Part shown: in pieces, positions 1 through 8,988 of the stretch
Layout: the number at the start of each line of letters is the position of its first letter
How positions within the stretch are numbered: position 1 is the stretch's first letter
Made by a program: the position numbers and the translations under genes
DNA from: Gemmatimonadales bacterium
Lineage (GTDB): Bacteria; Gemmatimonadota; Glassbacteria; GWA2-58-10
Direction: 5' to 3'
DNA length: 64,000 nucleotides
Assembly (NCBI GenBank): GCA_024278175.1
Contig: JAJRTS010000003.1
Span: 1-64,000 of the forward strand
The notes under the pieces: model-generated
The model's input: only the letters and a program-made list of their open reading frames with translations
Databases searched by the model: none
Told to the model about the DNA's origin: nothing

Positions 1-130
1 CCTCTGAATTTGAATACCTCGAATAAATTGCATGTGGCTCTGGTAATCCGGAGGCCACCAATAGCAGACTGGTTGGATTCAAAGTCCCGATAAAGAAAAA
101 ACACCTTTTACCCTTGACCACGCACATAGC

Positions 131-342
131 AGCGTGTTGAAGTATTCAAAAGTATGGGCATCCGGTTGTCAAGGGCCGTTTTCCGCTATTACAGCCCGAA
201 ATGGCGTGAGCGATGCAACTGCCTGACATAACATAAGTAACGGGCTCAGCAAAAGAAACGGCTTGCCTTGCCCTTGACAACCAACAGCGCAAAATGTTTC
301 ATTTGCGGGCGTTGAACGTTTTATTTCAACGCCCCTCTAACA
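131..342. repeat. Structured dispersed repeat, copy A (~212 bp)
   Basis: Aligns almost ungapped with 50678-50890 (roughly 85% identical by eye). Contains GGTTGTCAAGGGC (164-176) / GCCCTTGACAACC (270-282) and hairpin GGGCGTTGAA (307-316) / TTCAACGCCC (325-334). Confidence 0.9.
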
Positions 343-448
343 TCACCAATATACGACACCGGCAAACGTTTGAGAAAAAGAAAAATTATCATTGCTTTGC
401 AGGCACATACATATCTAAACAGATTGAGAATAGCTGTCAACACAATTT

Positions 449-2647
449 TTACATTATTTTCAATCTGTCAGCCAGGCGGGTGTATCTGAACTGGACGCGA
501 TTGTTCTCCAGTGCCTTTTTCAGGGATGCCGGATCGCAAATGACCACGACCAGGCTTTTGCCACGGGAAATGGCGGTGTAGAGCAGATTGCGCTGCAACA
601 TCACGTGATGCTCGGGTTGCAGGACCAGCAGCACTGCCGGGTACTCGCTGCCCTGGCTCTTGTGGACAGTCACCGCGTAGGCCATGTTCAAATCGTCGAG
701 TTCCATCCCCTCATATGCCACCGGCCGCCCGTCGAAATCCACCAGCACGGTCTGATTATCGGCGTTGGCGGCCAGAATGCTGCCCACATCGCCGTTGAAC
801 ACATCCTTTTCGTAGTCGTTGCGAAGTTGCATCACGCGGTCGCCTACCCTGAAGCCGCCCCGCGCGAAAGAGATTTTAGCTCCGTGGGGATTGAGCCGCT
901 CCTGAAGGGCCTTGTTCAACTCGCGGGTACCACACTCCCCGCGGTTCATCGGCGTGATAACCTGCAACTCTCTGGCGGGGTCAATCCCGAAGCGCGCGGC
1001 CAGGCGGTCGGCGGCCAGCGTTACCAGCATTTCCCGGGCGCGGGAGCAGTCGCGCTGGTTGACAATTAAGAAGTCGTTCTCGCCGGGCGTGAGCTTCCCG
1101 CCTGCCCCGGCGGAGTCATCGAGCGGAGGAGCGCCCTCGGGCATCTTTCCCTCGCGGATCCGATGGGCGTTGGTCACAATCCGGCTGCGCCCGGCCTGAC
1201 GGAAAATCTGCTGCAGACGGAACGTGGGCACCCGTCCGCAGGCGATCAGGTCGTCCAGCACGCGTCCTGGCCCGATAGAGGGCAACTGGTCCGCATCTCC
1301 CATCAGCACCAGCAGCGCGCCGTCGGGAATGGCCTCCAGCAGGCTGGCCATCAACTGGATATCGACCATCGAGACCTCGTCGATCACGAACATGTCGCCC
1401 TTGAGCCGCCGCTCGTCGTTATGCAGGAACGCCCCCTCGGCGAAACTCCAGCCCAGCAAGCGATGGATCGTGGAGGCCTCGCAGCCGGTGGCTTCGCTCA
1501 TCCGCTTGGCGGCCCGGCCCGTGGGAGCGGCCAGCACGGCACTCATCCCACGCTCGGCGGCGAGCAACACCAGCGCCTCCACAAGTGTGGTCTTGCCGGT
1601 GCCCGGCCCGCCGGTGATTACGCTGACCCCGGCGCTGAAAGTGCCGAGCAAAGCCTTTTTCTGCTCATCGCTGAGCTCGATACTCCGCTCCCGCCCGTAT
1701 TTTTTCAGCGTGTCGTATATCTGCTTCGCATCGACCTGGAACGCCAGGCCCGGCTGAGCCGTCAGGCGCACGATATTCTCGGCCACGGTCACCTCGGCCC
1801 AGAAACAATCCGAGGTATATACATGCTCGCCGTCCTCGCCGCGCTCCACTTCCAGACGGCCCAGATCGGCCAGCCGTCTCAGCACCGGTTCGAGCGTTTC
1901 CGCTTCCACGCAGAGCAGCTCGGCCGCGCGCTGGAGGAACTTGCCAAGCGGCAGGCTGGTGTGTCCGCGCTCGGCGGCCAGCTCCCCGGTGTAGACCAGA
2001 CCGCTCTCCAGGCGGGCGGGGTTGTCGGCGGCGAACCCGAGGCTGCGGGCGATCCTGTCGGCGGTGGCGAACCCGATGCCGCGAACCTCGCGGGCCAGGG
2101 CGTAGGGATCGCGGCTGACAACCTCCACTCCCCGCTCGCGGTAGCGGCGATAGATCCGGGCGGCAATCGCCCCGCCGATTCCGTGGCTTTGCAGGAAAAT
2201 CATCAGCCGGCGGATATCGCGCTGCTGACCCCAGGACTCGCAAATCAGGGCCACTTTTTTCCTGCCCAGTCCGGATACTTTCCTCAACTGCTCGGGGTTG
2301 TTGTCGATCACATCGAGGGTTTTCCTGCCGAACTTTGCGACGATCCTCCCGGCGGTCACCGGCCCGATCCCCTTGAGCAGGCCACTGCCCAGGTAGCGCT
2401 CGATACCCTGTTCGGTATCAGGATGAACGTACTCGAACGACTCGATCCCGAACTGTTTGCCGAAACGGGGATGCTGTTTCCACTGGCCGCTCAGGCGCAG
2501 GGTTTCGCCCTCGCTCACACCGGAAAGGTGGCCGACAACGGTGACGCTTTCGCCCTGACCCTCCAGGTAAAACCGCGCCACGGTGTAATCGTTTTCCTCG
2601 TTACGGTAGGTTACCGCTTCAAGGTATCCATCTATTTTAACTGGCAA
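449..2647 (-). CDS. recD2: RecD2-like SF1B DNA helicase
   Basis: Walker A GGPGTGKTT, VIDEVSMVD, C-terminal AVTVHKSQGSEYPAVLL and YTAISRGK; N-terminal HhH-type region as in RecD2/TraA. Confidence 0.93.
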   Translation of the reverse strand: MPVKIDGYLEAVTYRNEENDYTVARFYLEGQGESVTVVGHLSGVSEGETLRLSGQWKQHPRFGKQFGIESFEYVHPDTEQGIERYLGSGLLKGIGPVTAGRIVAKFGRKTLDVIDNNPEQLRKVSGLGRKKVALICESWGQQRDIRRLMIFLQSHGIGGAIAARIYRRYRERGVEVVSRDPYALAREVRGIGFATADRIARSLGFAADNPARLESGLVYTGELAAERGHTSLPLGKFLQRAAELLCVEAETLEPVLRRLADLGRLEVERGEDGEHVYTSDCFWAEVTVAENIVRLTAQPGLAFQVDAKQIYDTLKKYGRERSIELSDEQKKALLGTFSAGVSVITGGPGTGKTTLVEALVLLAAERGMSAVLAAPTGRAAKRMSEATGCEASTIHRLLGWSFAEGAFLHNDERRLKGDMFVIDEVSMVDIQLMASLLEAIPDGALLVLMGDADQLPSIGPGRVLDDLIACGRVPTFRLQQIFRQAGRSRIVTNAHRIREGKMPEGAPPLDDSAGAGGKLTPGENDFLIVNQRDCSRAREMLVTLAADRLAARFGIDPARELQVITPMNRGECGTRELNKALQERLNPHGAKISFARGGFRVGDRVMQLRNDYEKDVFNGDVGSILAANADNQTVLVDFDGRPVAYEGMELDDLNMAYAVTVHKSQGSEYPAVLLVLQPEHHVMLQRNLLYTAISRGKSLVVVICDPASLKKALENNRVQFRYTRLADRLKIM

Positions 2648-2804
2648 CTGACAGGTCCGGGGTCGATTGAACGGTTAAATCGAACACGAAAAACACACGA
2701 AAAAAGCAACTCATAAAAGAACTGGATTTCAACATCAAACCGTTGCTGATAAAAAAGATGCGGAGGCATCTGGGGCGGAGAGCATGACGGATACTCACAA
2801 ACGG

Positions 2805-3203
2805 TCACTTCCGGGGCTTGTCCTGTTTGTCCAGCTCCCCGTTGAGGCGGCATAGCTTGTCGGTGGTTTCCCGCAGTTTTTTCACCATGTGGAGCAACAG
2901 TGCTTTCATCCCCGGGGTCATGCTGCCCAGGTAGCGGTCGAACTCTTCCCTGTCGGTAATGGCAACAGTGGTATCCTCCACCGCCCGGATCGTGGCGCTG
3001 TGGATACTGTGCTCGGGGTCGAGCAGGCTCATCTCTCCGAAAAACTCTCCGGGACCCAGTTGAGCGATCAGTATTTCCTGCTTGCCCGCTCCGCGCTTAA
3101 CCACATCAACCCTGCCCTCGCGGATGACGAACAGCGAACTGGCAAAATGGCCCTCGCTGATGATAGTCTCGCCGCTGTGGAAAACTTTCTCGACCGCGCT
3201 CAT
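2805..3203 (-). CDS. Cyclic nucleotide-binding (CAP_ED) domain protein
   Basis: IISEGHFASSLFVIREGRVDVVKRG...LGPGEFFGEMSLLDPEHSIHSATIRAVEDT; no HTH. Confidence 0.85.
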   Translation of the reverse strand: MSAVEKVFHSGETIISEGHFASSLFVIREGRVDVVKRGAGKQEILIAQLGPGEFFGEMSLLDPEHSIHSATIRAVEDTTVAITDREEFDRYLGSMTPGMKALLLHMVKKLRETTDKLCRLNGELDKQDKPRK

Positions 3204-3248
3204 TTTTTACCACACTTTCGCTATTTTTCAACACGCTTTTAGATTCAG

Positions 3249-4571
3249 TTAACTACGCTGCTTCATCCACCTTGCGGCCAGGATTGCGATAAACCAGACA
3301 GCCAGACCCAGCATAAGCGGCTCCACAGAGGCCCTGAACCGGTTGTTCTCACCCAGAACCAGCACTCCCTGAATCAGAGCGGCAATCCAGATTAAAGCAT
3401 AAATAAAACCCACCCTGATATCCAGCAAACTTTTGGGCCGGTACGAGCCGCCCACCAGCGCAAGCAGTGGAAAAAGAAGAAAAACCGCGACGAGTCCCAT
3501 CTGCATGGCGCCGTAGAGGACGGCGACAATTTTAGCGGGTAGTGTCCCCTTGGCAATGACCACCCGGATGCCGAAATTTTTCGAATACCAGGTAGGCTTG
3601 AAAAAACGGGCCATCGCGCGTACGAAACTACCGGCGTAGAGCGCGGGCTTGCGTTTGATAGTCTCCAGGGCCATGCTCAGGTAAGTGCTGTCGACCTGGG
3701 CGTAGCTCATGCCGGTTTTGTCCATTACCTCGGGCACTACAGCTTCCACGACCCCGTAGAATAAGCCCGTATCCCGGAGATAGGCCTCTCTTTCGTCGAG
3801 CAGAATTTGCTTCACCCCACCGTAGCTCTCCGGCGCATATTCGATAAAAGCCATCGCATGGTACATCAGGGTTATGCCCAGGTGAGTCGTGATCTCGGCT
3901 TTTCCGGTATGCTTGTACTGAAACACCAGCCAGGGTCCCAGCCCTGCCGCCACGGGGATAATCAGGCTGAGCGAGAAAAGGAAGGCCCTGCGTTTTTGCG
4001 CTCGCCAGCGCCAGAGGACAAAAAGCAGCAACAGCGCGGGCACGAACTGATAGTGCGGCCTGGTGAGCAGACAAATCACGGAGACCAGCCCCAGCAGGGA
4101 GTAACTCCACCATCGCTCCGGCAGATTGCCGGCGACTATCTCAACCAGCAGAAAAACGAGCAGCGTCAGCCAGAAAGTACAGACGATTTCCGGAATATAC
4201 GCCGCCTCAAATAGCAGTTGGCCGGGATTGAGCGCGTAAGCCAGCGCGGCGAAAAAACCAATCCACTCACTGCGGGTGAGCCTGAGAAAAATGAAGTAGA
4301 CGAAAACGGATATCGCCACGCCCATGGCCAGTTGGATGATGAAAACCAACTGGTAGTTGAAGCCGCAGGCGATCAGCAGGAAGGAGTAGAGCGGGACGTT
4401 CTTACCGAGATAGCCGTCGAAATTACCGCTCACGAACCGCTGGGCGATTGTCAGGTAGCGGGCGGTTTCCGGCCATATTTGCGGCGGATAAACCGCCGCC
4501 AGCACAATCCTGGCGGCCAGAGCCAGCACGATTACCCAAAATATTTTCTTCCTTGCCGGACTGAAATCCAT
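3249..4571 (-). CDS. Polytopic glycosyltransferase family 39-like (ArnT/PMT-type) membrane protein
   Basis: Multiple TM segments; N-terminal RIVLAAVYPPQIWPETARYLTIAQRFVSG resembles the GT39 D/E-x-Y region. Confidence 0.6.
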   Translation of the reverse strand: MDFSPARKKIFWVIVLALAARIVLAAVYPPQIWPETARYLTIAQRFVSGNFDGYLGKNVPLYSFLLIACGFNYQLVFIIQLAMGVAISVFVYFIFLRLTRSEWIGFFAALAYALNPGQLLFEAAYIPEIVCTFWLTLLVFLLVEIVAGNLPERWWSYSLLGLVSVICLLTRPHYQFVPALLLLFVLWRWRAQKRRAFLFSLSLIIPVAAGLGPWLVFQYKHTGKAEITTHLGITLMYHAMAFIEYAPESYGGVKQILLDEREAYLRDTGLFYGVVEAVVPEVMDKTGMSYAQVDSTYLSMALETIKRKPALYAGSFVRAMARFFKPTWYSKNFGIRVVIAKGTLPAKIVAVLYGAMQMGLVAVFLLFPLLALVGGSYRPKSLLDIRVGFIYALIWIAALIQGVLVLGENNRFRASVEPLMLGLAVWFIAILAARWMKQRS

Positions 4572-4748
4572 GGGTCAACCCGAAAGCAGGCATACGTTAA
4601 ACTGGATTGTGTCCTTCTAAAACATGTCAGTGCTAAGATAAGTTAAGCCGCTGAAAAAGCACGAAAAAACCGCCTTCCCCTGCTTCTCAGCGGGAAATTA
4701 ATGATATTATTGAGTAGCAAGGAGGATGGATTAAGCCTTAAACGCACG

Positions 4749-4789
4749 AAAGCCCGCGTTTCCTTGTGTACCGCGGAAACGCGGGCTTT
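4749..4789 (-). terminator. Rho-independent-type terminator downstream of tRNA-Ala
   Basis: Perfect 15-bp stem AAAGCCCGCGTTTCC / GGAAACGCGGGCTTT, 11-nt loop. Confidence 0.8.
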
Positions 4790-4794
4790 GTTCA

Positions 4795-4870
4795 TGGTGG
4801 AGCAGATCGGGATCGAACCGACGGCCTCATCCGTGCGAGGGATGCGCTCTCCCAGCTGAGCTACTGCCCC
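4795..4870 (-). tRNA. tRNA-Ala(CGC), CCA encoded
   Basis: Reverse complement GGGGCAGTAGCTCAGCTGGGAGAGCGCATCCCTCGCACGGATGAGGCCGTCGGTTCGATCCCGATCTGCTCCACCA; anticodon loop CTCGCAC; G3:U70 acceptor pair. Confidence 0.95.
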
Positions 4871-5084
4871 TTAGAAGTATGATAAGTGCGCTGAAAATAA
4901 TAAAATCAATACCGGTTGTAAAGATATTCCTCCACTGCTCCACTCTTCTGGCCGCTTCCCGCCGGGGGGCTGTTTGCGACTATCTGCGTAAGATAATGCT
5001 TGAGCGCACCGCCGCGACCCGCTACTATTGCCCAATAACTTCCAGTATACCTTAACCCGTGTAAAAAGAGACTCTGCGTCAGTG

Positions 5085-5555
5085 ATGAACCAGACACAAC
5101 AGGCGAGTGACGAACAGATGATGGAGCTGGCCCTGGAGCAGGCGCGGCTGGCCGGAGCCCACGGCGAAATCCCGATCGGGGCTGTTGTCTGCCGCGGGGG
5201 GCGCGCTATCGGCAAGGGCCATAATCTGACCCGCCGCCTTCAGGACGCCACTCTCCATGCCGAAATCGTGGCCATGAGGGGCGCGGCAAGCCGGCTGGGA
5301 CACTGGTACATGCAGGATTGCACCCTGTACGTGACAATAGAGCCCTGTACTCAGTGCGCCGGCTCACTGCTGCTGGCCAGAATGGGACGGCTCGTGTTCG
5401 GCGCGGCGGAGCCTAAGTTCGGCGCCTGCGGCAGCGTCAACAACCTGCTGGCCAACTCTCGGCTGAACCATCGGGTGGAGGTGACTGCCGGTGTGATGGC
5501 CAATCAGTGCTCCGCGGTAATGAAGCAGTTTTTCCGTGAGCTTCGCGACAGTTAG
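5085..5555 (+). CDS. tadA: tRNA adenosine(34) deaminase
   Basis: LHAEIVAM and TLYVTIEPCTQCAGSLLLAR zinc-deaminase motifs; internal ATG at 5085 preferred. Confidence 0.92.
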   Translation: MNQTQQASDEQMMELALEQARLAGAHGEIPIGAVVCRGGRAIGKGHNLTRRLQDATLHAEIVAMRGAASRLGHWYMQDCTLYVTIEPCTQCAGSLLLARMGRLVFGAAEPKFGACGSVNNLLANSRLNHRVEVTAGVMANQCSAVMKQFFRELRDS

Positions 5556-5712
5556 TCCTTTGTTTTTCTGCCCCGGTTTTCCCGTTTTTCGCATAACGCC
5601 TATCGCATATCTCCTTTTATCAATGCCACTTGCGTAGTCGTGCCTGCTTTGCTAATTTACTTGTATTCAGGCGGCGGTTAATGCCGGTTTCCTCTCACGG
5701 CGGAGTACTGGA

Positions 5713-7299
5713 TTGTCAACTGAGAAACCAGATATTAAGTGGCTCGAACGAAGAATCAGCGAGTTGGAGCAACTACGAAGTCGCGGCGAGAAGACCGAGG
5801 CGCAACTGCGCAGGTCCGGGGAGATGCTCCAACTGGTGATCGACAATATTCCCCAGCGTGTTTTCTGGAAAGATCGAAACCGGGTCTACGTGGGCTGCAA
5901 CCGTGCGTTCGCAAAGGACGTGGGACTGGATGATACGAGCCAGATAGCCGGTAAAACGGATCTCGACCTTTCACTTTGCGAACAGGATATCGAGAGTTAT
6001 GCCAAAACCGAATGCGGGGTCATTAACACCAACAAGCCGTTGCTGGGGATAGAGGAACTGTTTCACAAACCGGACGGCACCACCGCCTGGCTGCGCACAA
6101 ACGTGGTCCCTCTTCACGGCAATGACGCAGAAGTGTCCGGCCTGCTGGTAACCTACGAGGATGTCACCGGGCAACGCGCTACCCTGCGGGAACTGGCCGA
6201 AAGCGAGCAGCGCTACAGGATGCTGTTCGAAAGCGCCAACGACGCTGTCTTTATCGCCGACCGGGATTTCAATATTATCGACGCCAACCGCAAAACCTGC
6301 AAGATGTTAGGCTACCGCAAAAGTGAGTTGCTGTCTTTGAAGACCCCGGCTCTTCAGCCGCCCGAGATGCAGACCAGTCCACCGCGCGGCGCTACCCTGT
6401 TTGAAACCGAAGCCCTGCATCGCGATGGGCGTGTGATGAATGTGGAAGTCAGCCTGAGTTCGTTTACAAGCTCAGAGAGCACGCTTTATCTCGCTATCGC
6501 TCGCGATATTACCGAACAAAAAAACACTATGGAGCGACTGAACGCTCGCGAGGAAACCCTCCGCTCGATTTTCAACGCAGCGGTGGAGCCGATGCTGCTG
6601 CTGGACACCGACGGGGTTATTCTCAACCTCAATCAGACCGCCGCAACGAGATTTGAGGCCGAAACCGATGAACTGATAGGACGCAACAGTTACGAGCTTG
6701 TTGACAGCGACACGGCCGAACTGCGCCGCAAAAACGCCGATTTCGTGATTCACTGGTCGATGCCCGTGCGGTTCGAGGAAAAAAAAGGGGACACGGTGTT
6801 TGAGATCACCATCAACCCGGTGTTCGGCAGCGATGGCCGGGTTAACCGCCTGGCCGTTTTCAGCCGCGACACCACCGTGCAGAAACGCAAGGAATTGAAG
6901 CTGGAAACCGATGAACTGAAATACCGGACCGTGTTCAACCACTTGACCTGCGCCGCCGTGCTGTTCGACAGCGAGGTAGGGATCATCCGCGAGGTCAATA
7001 ACCAGTTGGAGCGGTTGCTGGAACGGAGCGCAGGCGAGATTACCGGTATGCACTTCAGCGAGCTTTTCTGCGCCGGCTTTCTGCACGACTGCCAGGAAAT
7101 GCTTGACCGTGCGACAGAGGAAGAAAACCTGTTTGAAACTATCCTGGCCACGATCGAAACCAAAAACGGAGAAAAAAAAGAGGTTATTGTCTCCGTGCGT
7201 AATATGTGGATAGCCAACAAATGCTATCTGCTGGCGACTGTCCAGGAGAAGCGTCAACTGGAATCGCTGCTGAAATCACGCGATAAAAAAAAGCGCTGA
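5713..7299 (+). CDS. Tandem PAS-domain protein without obvious output domain
   Basis: Successive PAS units ([72 protein letters not shown]); ends [17 protein letters not shown] start. Confidence 0.8.
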   Translation: MSTEKPDIKWLERRISELEQLRSRGEKTEAQLRRSGEMLQLVIDNIPQRVFWKDRNRVYVGCNRAFAKDVGLDDTSQIAGKTDLDLSLCEQDIESYAKTECGVINTNKPLLGIEELFHKPDGTTAWLRTNVVPLHGNDAEVSGLLVTYEDVTGQRATLRELAESEQRYRMLFESANDAVFIADRDFNIIDANRKTCKMLGYRKSELLSLKTPALQPPEMQTSPPRGATLFETEALHRDGRVMNVEVSLSSFTSSESTLYLAIARDITEQKNTMERLNAREETLRSIFNAAVEPMLLLDTDGVILNLNQTAATRFEAETDELIGRNSYELVDSDTAELRRKNADFVIHWSMPVRFEEKKGDTVFEITINPVFGSDGRVNRLAVFSRDTTVQKRKELKLETDELKYRTVFNHLTCAAVLFDSEVGIIREVNNQLERLLERSAGEITGMHFSELFCAGFLHDCQEMLDRATEEENLFETILATIETKNGEKKEVIVSVRNMWIANKCYLLATVQEKRQLESLLKSRDKKKR

Positions 7300-7373
7300 A
7301 TCTTTTTGCAATGTTCAGCGCCCTCCTGCAAAAAACGTCACCACTCTCCACTGCCTTCTTGCCCGGGAACAGC

Positions 7374-8675
7374 TCAGCGGCGGCCTATGTAGCGATCCGC
7401 CCACTGCAAATACTTGTCCCAGTCGTAAGCGGTAACGTCGTGCCCACCGCTGCGCAGATGGTAACTCATCCTGCCGATAACCGGCTGGTTCACTTGCGGC
7501 ATGGCCGCCGCGGCCAGGGTGTCTCCGCTAAGCAGAAAATAGACCGGGTCCGCGTTCTTGAGTGCCAGGAACTCACCGCGCGGGTCGGCCCAGCGGTCAT
7601 CCTCGGCGCTGGCCACGTAAACCGGCCGCGGGGCGATCAGCGACAGCAGTAGATGCTGATCCACCGGCAGGCTGTTTTCCCTACCGTCGTACTGCCTGAA
7701 ATTTTCGCAGAACCAGTGCGGGAAAGACTCGTTGATCCGGGCCACGGTCTCGCCGAACGCCCTTCTCGATAGCGCCGCTCCCCCGCAACCGGAGTTGTTG
7801 GAGATCACCATCGCAAAGCGCTGATCCTGCGCACCCGCCCATAGCGAGGTCTTGCCCAGCCGTGAATGGCCCAGCACTGCCACCCGCGCATGGTCGATGT
7901 CGCTGTCGGTTTCCAGGTAGTCCATGATCCGGCTCAGGCCCCAGGCCCACGTGCCGATACTGCCCCAGGCGTCCGCCGCGCGCTGGCCGCCGCCGCCGCG
8001 CTTGTCGAAAAGAGCGTGGACGCCGTTGCGGAACCCGTCGTCGAAATCCGGGTCGATATCCCCGTAATAGGCGCTCGCCACCGCGTAGCCCCTGCGCAGA
8101 ATAGTCTCGAGCGGCCAGCGCGAAGACGACGTGCCGCGTGCGGCCTCCGTGGCCCTGTTATCGACAATGCCGCTGTCCTTGCGCGGACGCATCCAGTTGG
8201 TGTTGAGAATAATCGCGGGGTCGTCGCTCAGAGTGTGATTGCCGGCGAAATTGAGCCCCAGAATCGCGGGGGCCCCTGTTTTGCCGCGCTCAGTGGGGAT
8301 ATAGAGCAGAAGGCCCACGCTAAGCTTCTTGCCTCCCTGCCTCAGCTTAATCTCCACCTGTTTGCGCACCGCCAGCCCATCGAACGCCTCTCCGCTCTCG
8401 ACAACGCGATAGCTGACATCCTCGGGGCGACCCGGCGCGTGGCCGTAAACCTGGTCCCGAAACAGTTTCAGTATTTCCGGCCGCCGCCTGGCGAACCACT
8501 GCTGCGAGTCGGCCACGGCGGAGCCATCCAGGCAGACCAGCGCCTCCGGCAGCGTGTAGCGCGGCACTTTGGCCTCGTTGTAGTTGGCCTCTGCCTCCTG
8601 GGCGCGTAGCGCCATGTGAGAGAACAGCAAAGACCCGGCTAACAGGACGGTTAACAATACGCTGAATCGTTTCAT
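7374..8675 (-). CDS. CE15-like glucuronoyl esterase / alpha-beta hydrolase, secreted
   Basis: VLGHSRLGKTSLWAGAQDQRFAMVISNNSGCGGAAL, RPVYVASAEDDRWADPRGEFLAL, GGHDVTAYDW; signal peptide from M at 8675. Confidence 0.75.
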   Translation of the reverse strand: MKRFSVLLTVLLAGSLLFSHMALRAQEAEANYNEAKVPRYTLPEALVCLDGSAVADSQQWFARRRPEILKLFRDQVYGHAPGRPEDVSYRVVESGEAFDGLAVRKQVEIKLRQGGKKLSVGLLLYIPTERGKTGAPAILGLNFAGNHTLSDDPAIILNTNWMRPRKDSGIVDNRATEAARGTSSSRWPLETILRRGYAVASAYYGDIDPDFDDGFRNGVHALFDKRGGGGQRAADAWGSIGTWAWGLSRIMDYLETDSDIDHARVAVLGHSRLGKTSLWAGAQDQRFAMVISNNSGCGGAALSRRAFGETVARINESFPHWFCENFRQYDGRENSLPVDQHLLLSLIAPRPVYVASAEDDRWADPRGEFLALKNADPVYFLLSGDTLAAAAMPQVNQPVIGRMSYHLRSGGHDVTAYDWDKYLQWADRYIGRR

Positions 8676-8926
8676 TCTGCTATCCTCCGAAGATTGTATA
8701 CAAACATTTCCCGATCTTTTAAATGATAGTCGAATGTTAGCGCCGTGAAGGTTGAAATTCAAGATCATAGCTAATCAAGAACAACCTGTTGAGCTGCCTT
8801 TAAGAGCTTTTATAACTTGAATAAACAACCTGTCAGAAATTGTTACTATTGAGATGCCTGGTATGAAGAAAGTGGAATCAGGCAGATTGATTAAATAGTT
8901 ATTTCTAAATTATACATATAAATCAT

Positions 8927-8964
8927 CAACAAAGGGGGCCGCAGTGATGCGGCCCCCTTTGTTG
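8927..8964. terminator. Perfect 16-bp stem terminator, downstream of ppdK on the minus strand
   Basis: CAACAAAGGGGGCCGC-AGTGAT-GCGGCCCCCTTTGTTG. Confidence 0.85.
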
Positions 8965-8988
8965 TCATATTTCTCTGTTTCTTCGTGC

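Noticed and set aside
1163-2716. 517-aa plus-strand ORF opposite recD2
   Set aside because: Antisense shadow ORF of a high-GC gene; low-complexity Gln/His/Gly-rich translation and no recognisable motif.
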